Source: a virus
Length of the DNA: 64,000 nt
Strand: one strand, 5' to 3'
IMG/VR virus record: IMGVR_UViG_3300046167_000825
Location: 225,015 to 289,014 of that record
Numbering within the stretch: the stretch's first letter is position 1; every line of letters starts with the position of its first letter. Below, piece by piece: positions 58,901 to 64,000 of this stretch. Under the pieces are notes generated by a model. That model did no database searches, was not told the DNA's origin, and was given only the letters and a program-made list of their open reading frames with translations. A program made the position numbers and the translations under genes.

Positions 58901-61900
58901 ATGCAAGATTCTTTATCACAGTTCGGTCAGCCAGCCCTAACTATCCAGACCGTTGGGTCACTTTCCCAATCCAAACAGAAAGTCTTACGACATCTGACCC
59001 CTTAGAAGCAGCCGCATTTCTGACTCGTAGCCTCTGTGACAGAAACTACGACAATTGGGTGGGTGACTCTTTAACTCAAGCGGGCTTTTACCGTGCAGAC
59101 GATACCATCAATCCTTATATTGCTGGTAGCACCTCTTACGCCTCAGCCCCCCTTCTTGACCCCAATGACCGTTTTGAGTTCCCCATTCTTTTTGCTGGAC
59201 ATGATGACCCTCGTCACCCAGCCAATGGGAATCCAGCCCACCCCGATTACAACAAGGTCATGCTTATTTGTGGTGGTCGTGGTTTCGGTGATATCGCAAA
59301 TGACAATATCGTAAATAGTCGTACTGATTATATGGGCGAGTCGACACCTCTCACAGATGGTGAGGGGAATGTTATTGGTTACAACTCCTTACATAATGTG
59401 TTGGTTGAAGTAGCCGAGGATAATGGTGATAATAACCCGAATCTCGTTGATGTTCTTGGTGGGGACTTCAAAGGTCTTCCCAATGATGTAGTTCGCTGTG
59501 GTCTTTTCTATCATGCTAGTGGAACTGGAATCAGTTCTGACCCTAATGCAAAGGTCTTGATTGCTCCCACCCCTCTTGACGAGCGTTGGTATGCGAAGGT
59601 GGGAGAAGTTTTCGAGAGTTCTGGTTACGGGACTATCACGACCTCAAGATTCTTGGGTTCTTCAAAGGTTGCCAATGTAACACCTTTGGGTACGGGTTTC
59701 TCAGCAGAACTCACATCTGATAAAATTAGCCCTATTTTTGGTGCTTCTTCTGTCAATGAGCGTTTTCTTTCAAAACCATCCACCGATTTCTCAAGGCGAA
59801 CTAGTCACCAGAAGAACTATGTTGGGGCAGACTTAACAGATCCCAACTCTCTAGGGTTCTATCGTCTTTGGTTCAATGTCTGTGCCAAAACCATTGAGGC
59901 ACATGAGTTCTCACAGAATCTCTCCCAAACACAAAAGATCATGACACCCATCTTGTATTCATTTACGGGGCTTCCCTCTCAACCAATGCGTGACCGAGAG
60001 TCCATAAGTGGTTCTTCCTTAAAGATTAACGAAAAGACGGGGCCGAACTGGTTCGTGGGGTCTGTTGTTGCTGCTGACACTGCCCTTTTGATGGGTCTAG
60101 CCTATCCTAATGTCTTTGACCCTCTTGATCTTGACCCAGTGACGGCTGATCTTTCTTATGAGATTTACCCAAAAACCTCAGCGTCTCATGAGAGTCATAA
60201 AATGACTTTATCCTTGATGCGTGCTAGAGGTCTTTTAACCCGTGAGGATTCAAGGATTCCAAGTGCCACTTATGTTTCTGGTGGTCACATTGATCTATTT
60301 TCTTCGACTCACAGAGATGCCCCTTCGGGGATATCCTTTGGGACTACTGTCGAGGATGGGTCTAATAAGACACATACCTTTTTGACACACATGGAACACG
60401 GTATTTTCCGAACTAAACTTTTGGGCGATACCTCCGAGTTGTATTGGGGTCTTGACACTTACGACACCCTCACTCAAGAGAATAAAGATTATAAATTATC
60501 CAATGGAGTTTATTCTTCTGACAACACATCTCTTATTGGTGGTGTGGCTGGAGTTCGGTTTTCGGGTGACACTCAGATTTGGATGAAGGATGCGAAAGTT
60601 CTTTCTTCCAACGGGCAATACACTGCCGCCATCATGAAAGAAATAGACAAAGATATCCTAGCCTCTCTTCCTCCAATCGCTGATTTCGGGCTAGGCTTTT
60701 CTAGTTCGATGACGGATAAAAGTGCTGTTTATGCTGATCCTTCTTATGGTGGACATTCTCCGTACAATGTACGAGGCAGTCAGAATCCCGATGGGGATGT
60801 GCTTCAAGAGACAGTCGTCTTTCTTGGGCTGACCAACAAAGACTTCTCTGCTTGGGAGAACTTCATCTTGGCTACCGATGGTGGTTTTGACCCCGCTTTC
60901 GATCTTGTGGGGACATCTCTCAATGAGAAAGAACAGTTTAATTATGCTCAATCACTCTCTGAAACGAATCTAGTCAAGAATCTTCAAGGTAAATGGCTCG
61001 ATTTACGCTTGCCTTCAAAAGGTGCTACTATTTTTGAAGAGCCTCCTTATACCTTCGAGGAAAATGTTGGTCGATGGCGTATTGTGGCATCCCCCGTGTT
61101 GCACTCTGGTTTGACTTTAATTGGTCAGACACAGTTACAACAAGTTCTAGGTTCTCAGAGTCGTTCTTTCGTTGCTGTCGTTGCCGTGAAAGTAGAACGC
61201 TGGGTCAAGCCTAGTGTTGGTTTCACAGCCTCAAGGGTTTCTTGGGTTGATACTTCTGGTGATGGTCTTCGTGATAGAAATGGTTACTCGTGGGCAGTCT
61301 ATGATTCACCCACTGGAAATGACCTTGTCTATACCGCCACTGTCCTTGAAACGGGTGGAGTTCCAACGGGAGTTCCCTCTAGTATTCGTGGTATGACAAT
61401 TGACCCCGTAGCCCTCAGACGGGAATACCTCCCGATGACTCTAGTTCGGGAGTCCAATGGTGATACTTCAGAAGGAAAACTCTGGGGTGTCTTCCCCCAC
61501 TCGGATTCGGCTGGGATACCTAAGACAGTTGCTTTCTTCACTTTGCCCGTGACTGATGAGACTGTCATCACAAGTTCGTTCAGAGGTGTTATTCAATCTT
61601 GGGAAGAGGAATATTTCTTATCTGAGGTATCCGATGACTTCCCTTACGATTTCACCGTAGACCAACAAGGGAAGACTTCTTACAAAATGAAGAAGCGATT
61701 GGGTCTTGGTGTTGTTATTGATGGTGGTTTGGGTGTAGTTCACGCAACGGGTTTCCGTTCCAACCCTAGACCTATCCAGCAAGAGTCTATCGGTGGTCTT
61801 CAAGTCTTCGGAACTGGTGGTTATCCTTACACTCAGACAAACAACAGAAAAGCCTCTGTTCTTGTCACGAATATCTTAGACACCACCGAGTTCGTTGATG

Positions 61901-64000
61901 ATGTCTATGTGATATCCCCGAAAGGTCGGATGGTATTCGAGGATGCGAGAGCCATAAGTGGTCTTGCTTCTCGTATGAAGGAAAACGCTTGGGTTTCTGA
62001 GTTCGGTTCAGACAAGGACTTCACAGCCTACGATACTTTACTGCCATACAACATGGGTGGAGTTGTCTTTAAGGGTTCGGGTGGAGTTGTTTATGCTCGT
62101 CCTTTCAGTCCTCTCAATTCGGTTGCTTCCAAAGCAAGGAAACTGATGGGTAAGCCCTTAGATTCTGGTTTGAAAGGTATGGGTGTTCCGAACTACGGTG
62201 GCTGTCTTCTTTTACCGAAAGGCCCCCCAACACCAGAGGGAACTGGAACTCCAAACTGGAACAATGGTGTTCCCTCGCTATCGGGAAAAACACCTTTGGA
62301 TGTTCCTTTGTATGAGTTCGTACAAGGAATTAATATCACTCTCTCTGCTACGGGTACAAATGAGAACTCTCTTATTGGTATTCAAGGTATCCACTCCTCT
62401 GCTTTCACACCCGTTGCTGGTGATGCCATTCAAGGAACTACTGATACTCACGAAGCCAACAGTGGTTCTATTATGCAAAGTAATGTTCCTCCCTATTCTC
62501 GTATGTCAGCCCCATACTCAGCCTCCGAACTTGTTAATCTCTTGGAGGGGATGATTGTTGAGGATATCACCAATGGGACTTTCTATACGATAGGGGAGAT
62601 CGGTCGAAACTGGATCGAATCTGCTTATCAAACATCGGGTATTCCCTCAACGGGTTCGACTGGTATTGGCTCAAGAACTTCTGTTCAAGGTTCAGTTATT
62701 GTTTATTCTGGGGCGGGTTATGAATCTATTAACTTTGACCTCAACCCTCTTGTTGGGTACAAGAACTCATTGGGCGACCCTTGTCACGGTTTCGGTGATA
62801 GAACGGACACCTTCACAGCCGATGACCCAACAACCACTTACAATGCCTTGTATTATGGCACTGAAAGAACTCATGTGAGAAATGTGGCTCTAGGTCACAA
62901 ACTTCGTATCACACCTAATGTGGAGTTTGTTCCTATTCTAGGAGAACACGGTGTGGATGGTGGACTTCTCCCTCCTAGAAGTGCTACGGGTGGCATTATC
63001 AATGATGCTGATGCTATATTCTATTCTTTATCACACCAATTCAAAAAGGCTGGCTTGGAACACGGTGCTGGAGATATTGGGAAGTTCCTTTATCTTTGTG
63101 GTACAGATTCCTATCAATACACGGGTTGGTGGGTTATCATGGATGTCTTTGAGGATTATCTTGTTCAAGGAGGTGACCCTAATCATCCCGATTACACTGC
63201 GATATATCGGAATGTGGCTGTTCTCCGTAAAATGAAACGAGGTACTGGTCGTGTTGGTGACTCCGATACGAACATGAACGCCTTGCCATTACAAGATCGA
63301 TCCCCGATTCTTCGTATGACGGGTTCTCCACATCTTAAAGATATCACGGGAGGTCTTCCTACATGGTTTGATAATGCCAACTGCTCGGATTTGATTTTGA
63401 CAATCACAAATCGAGTGGGTGCTCAAACAGTCCTCACTGTTCCAGCCGCTTTTTTCGCTGGGAAAACCTTACAGACTGCCGTGACTGCCTTGAACGCTGA
63501 CCCCTTATATAACGGTCAAGCAACTTTTGGTTCTGTTGGTTTTCTGAAATGGGGCTTTGAAGGAACTTCTGATTTTTCGGGTGCTATCACGGTCACTTAC
63601 GATAAAAGCGTGAACCCCGTTTCGATCATTGCATGGGAACAGTTTGTTGGGAATCATGCCACACTTCATGGTTATTTCCAACCAAACAACTCGGTGACCA
63701 ACCCCACCACCAATGACCCCCTAGCCGATTCGCAAGTTCTCGGTCAATCGGGCTTCTTTTCATTCCCTGGCGTCAACTCAGCCGTAGATAGAGGGGCGGG
63801 TGACCGAAATAACGCTGCTGTTATGGTTGGGAAGGGTGAGTTCAAATCGTATTCTGCTTCTCGTGGTCTTCGATGGGTGTTCTCACATCCTCTCACAGAA
63901 GAAAACACTGGTTCGTATCTCCATTTGACTCGACCTCAAACAAGATTCTTTGATAGAGATGTCGAAGGCTTCACAAAACCGACAGACGATGCAGCACCTC
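55921..64000 (+). CDS. giant virion-type protein, at least 2,693 codons, incomplete at window end
   Basis: From ATG 55921 (AAGGGTGG upstream) the frame stays open to the last base with no stop. The sequence is beta-rich, Ser/Thr/Gly/Asn-heavy and low in cysteine and lysine clusters (GFSGSWMGAYGEPYVSTEDQ, GTSVGGNNPRGEVVLFVSCV, LGHKLRITPNVEFVPILGEH), like very large phage tail, baseplate or adhesin proteins. No repeat unit or catalytic motif was identified. The shape and position suggest a tail-associated or capsid-external protein. Confidence 0.85.
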   Translation, partial: MSKKYWDKKVSTSDKKDSWQEPFSRDSNVSAKAIQAIDTLLGFSGSWMGAYGEPYVSTEDQRRTNDAPSSNPNWRVSNLGRFGYPELNFIPYNYRTNTMGSKGGSLVGHPISFSIVGSTVKNSDHYWSIGNPTTLVLTSTSTLTDIYGDLSLLVAEGLYFVVSETGAERGGKEFVIDSIFPKEEYGQSAKFEVFRVTGVDNALGRITFDKPIDKFFELPAKPQLEGITLFKPYVSRVVAVPESGDKGAEKTFVVITPEQSAHNDLNPSSDNVAFDSLANVGAANDRGFLLPIPIPLKNLNGRLERVAAKTDGRGVWRIDNVPTGHGLSGGEIIHITSVDITGFTSEAPFKANSMLGWFEVIENIGATGLILSRAIEINANTGEIVDDSVLFVDSVAEPTASVLLEFSVHEAVSEIFKGDYNADKVSACRLTNLIDPNWVDRTTKQVNDDVSGTLFGGSPAKADRSIITTNKDGSSYADAGNLLDLGFRMVVFPAKEVGGNAVPDFEKPITSNEVIIDPSLSEKQTLDIDYSAGTITLSHAPVSGGQIAPNGIVGTSVGGNNPRGEVVLFVSCVPYSMERGQTGAGVSITGGDLRFADHGVEQISYASTLGQTVTMELVHDSGGGVYAVETNEKIPSSGYFSVVEKDETNPLESSSWSSRPERLDLTILGEGLFKSIEFLGSSATPNGYRHTYRLVGTSSLTPLILNDHNLILRKQNIHFVAPKGDNTYGSAWRSDNVRFAFADIEVNVDGSTTVFPTAVKGPAQELRSQFPLGSELDWGRVAFNRTSQRWTISSPTHKDTDEYQIGLEVLRGKAFITDYLEGDTDIKTVTFGIDTITPQLSHTLDVLDVNIAESDGSKALQMVKLFLVFPHLRTLCFGESLVSQDKTWTAETFGDNRLVLALRSYEGGILKNDSNNPVNWLSVGVPDNQPLATTVLAINTMASGLGFGAIAQEMTGTNEGRILLTERCVEVMPSNPMLFSDEITVGSPFIAGDNARFFITVRSASPNYPDRWVTFPIQTESLTTSDPLEAAAFLTRSLCDRNYDNWVGDSLTQAGFYRADDTINPYIAGSTSYASAPLLDPNDRFEFPILFAGHDDPRHPANGNPAHPDYNKVMLICGGRGFGDIANDNIVNSRTDYMGESTPLTDGEGNVIGYNSLHNVLVEVAEDNGDNNPNLVDVLGGDFKGLPNDVVRCGLFYHASGTGISSDPNAKVLIAPTPLDERWYAKVGEVFESSGYGTITTSRFLGSSKVANVTPLGTGFSAELTSDKISPIFGASSVNERFLSKPSTDFSRRTSHQKNYVGADLTDPNSLGFYRLWFNVCAKTIEAHEFSQNLSQTQKIMTPILYSFTGLPSQPMRDRESISGSSLKINEKTGPNWFVGSVVAADTALLMGLAYPNVFDPLDLDPVTADLSYEIYPKTSASHESHKMTLSLMRARGLLTREDSRIPSATYVSGGHIDLFSSTHRDAPSGISFGTTVEDGSNKTHTFLTHMEHGIFRTKLLGDTSELYWGLDTYDTLTQENKDYKLSNGVYSSDNTSLIGGVAGVRFSGDTQIWMKDAKVLSSNGQYTAAIMKEIDKDILASLPPIADFGLGFSSSMTDKSAVYADPSYGGHSPYNVRGSQNPDGDVLQETVVFLGLTNKDFSAWENFILATDGGFDPAFDLVGTSLNEKEQFNYAQSLSETNLVKNLQGKWLDLRLPSKGATIFEEPPYTFEENVGRWRIVASPVLHSGLTLIGQTQLQQVLGSQSRSFVAVVAVKVERWVKPSVGFTASRVSWVDTSGDGLRDRNGYSWAVYDSPTGNDLVYTATVLETGGVPTGVPSSIRGMTIDPVALRREYLPMTLVRESNGDTSEGKLWGVFPHSDSAGIPKTVAFFTLPVTDETVITSSFRGVIQSWEEEYFLSEVSDDFPYDFTVDQQGKTSYKMKKRLGLGVVIDGGLGVVHATGFRSNPRPIQQESIGGLQVFGTGGYPYTQTNNRKASVLVTNILDTTEFVDDVYVISPKGRMVFEDARAISGLASRMKENAWVSEFGSDKDFTAYDTLLPYNMGGVVFKGSGGVVYARPFSPLNSVASKARKLMGKPLDSGLKGMGVPNYGGCLLLPKGPPTPEGTGTPNWNNGVPSLSGKTPLDVPLYEFVQGINITLSATGTNENSLIGIQGIHSSAFTPVAGDAIQGTTDTHEANSGSIMQSNVPPYSRMSAPYSASELVNLLEGMIVEDITNGTFYTIGEIGRNWIESAYQTSGIPSTGSTGIGSRTSVQGSVIVYSGAGYESINFDLNPLVGYKNSLGDPCHGFGDRTDTFTADDPTTTYNALYYGTERTHVRNVALGHKLRITPNVEFVPILGEHGVDGGLLPPRSATGGIINDADAIFYSLSHQFKKAGLEHGAGDIGKFLYLCGTDSYQYTGWWVIMDVFEDYLVQGGDPNHPDYTAIYRNVAVLRKMKRGTGRVGDSDTNMNALPLQDRSPILRMTGSPHLKDITGGLPTWFDNANCSDLILTITNRVGAQTVLTVPAAFFAGKTLQTAVTALNADPLYNGQATFGSVGFLKWGFEGTSDFSGAITVTYDKSVNPVSIIAWEQFVGNHATLHGYFQPNNSVTNPTTNDPLADSQVLGQSGFFSFPGVNSAVDRGAGDRNNAAVMVGKGEFKSYSASRGLRWVFSHPLTEENTGSYLHLTRPQTRFFDRDVEGFTKPTDDAAP

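Overview
The window reads as one contiguous stretch of a large, probably strictly lytic tailed phage (Caudoviricetes) genome. It carries its own large terminase, portal, prohead protease, HK97-type capsid protein, fibres, sliding clamp, clamp loader, primase and DNA methyltransferases. No integrase, rRNA, insertion sequence or CRISPR array was seen. Genes are tightly packed, many with ATGA or TAATG overlaps, and strong AGGAG-type ribosome binding sites point to a bacterial host with classical Shine-Dalgarno initiation. The host cannot be named from this sequence.

Layout. (1) 1-9774: DNA modification and replication. Two related cytosine-C5 methyltransferases (the second broken by a G-run frameshift) flank a DHH-like protein. 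They are followed by an SbcD-like nuclease, a Cas4/RecB-like Fe-S nuclease, a sliding clamp, an SbcC-like half ATPase without a Walker A motif, and a TOPRIM primase. (2) 9885-12645: clamp loader, a NusG-like factor and a sigma/HTH-like factor. (3) 12645-23849: beta-helix fibre, structural proteins, a Dps-like protein, terminase subunits and portal. (4) 23965-25069, minus strand: zinc ribbon, SWIM and HELGH metallopeptidase genes. (5) 25120-33658: a 976-residue topoisomerase IB fusion, two Glu-rich core/scaffold proteins flanking the prohead protease, a probable decoration protein and the major capsid protein. (6) 33847-41537: a gene preceded by a pseudoknot, a 906-residue repeat fibre and virion-type proteins. 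(7) 41561-44958: accessory genes (third cytosine methyltransferase, HNH nuclease, tRNA-Ala, class II aldolase, SWIM protein). (8) 44979-52566: small virion proteins interrupted by minus-strand genes (deoxynucleotidase, membrane peptide, 311-residue tagged protein). (9) 52735-55843: a family of zinc-repeat, Vsr/EDxHD-like endonucleases. (10) 55921-64000: one uninterrupted reading frame of at least 2,693 codons running off the end.

Regulation. Two recurring intergenic motifs look like phage promoter classes. TTTCGTATA lies 17-34 bases before replication and other non-structural genes. TTCGATA lies mostly 44-58 bases before structural genes. Strong hairpin terminators close many operons, and several abut or overlap the next start codon. 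A perfect 9 bp + 10 bp H-type pseudoknot at 33747-33840 buries the ribosome binding site of the next gene.

The most interesting candidate systems are that pseudoknot switch and a short peptide, RVA-x-R-(Y/F)-L. The peptide is appended to several otherwise unrelated proteins (topoisomerase IB fusion, SWIM protein, basic proteins) and may be a virion-packaging tag.
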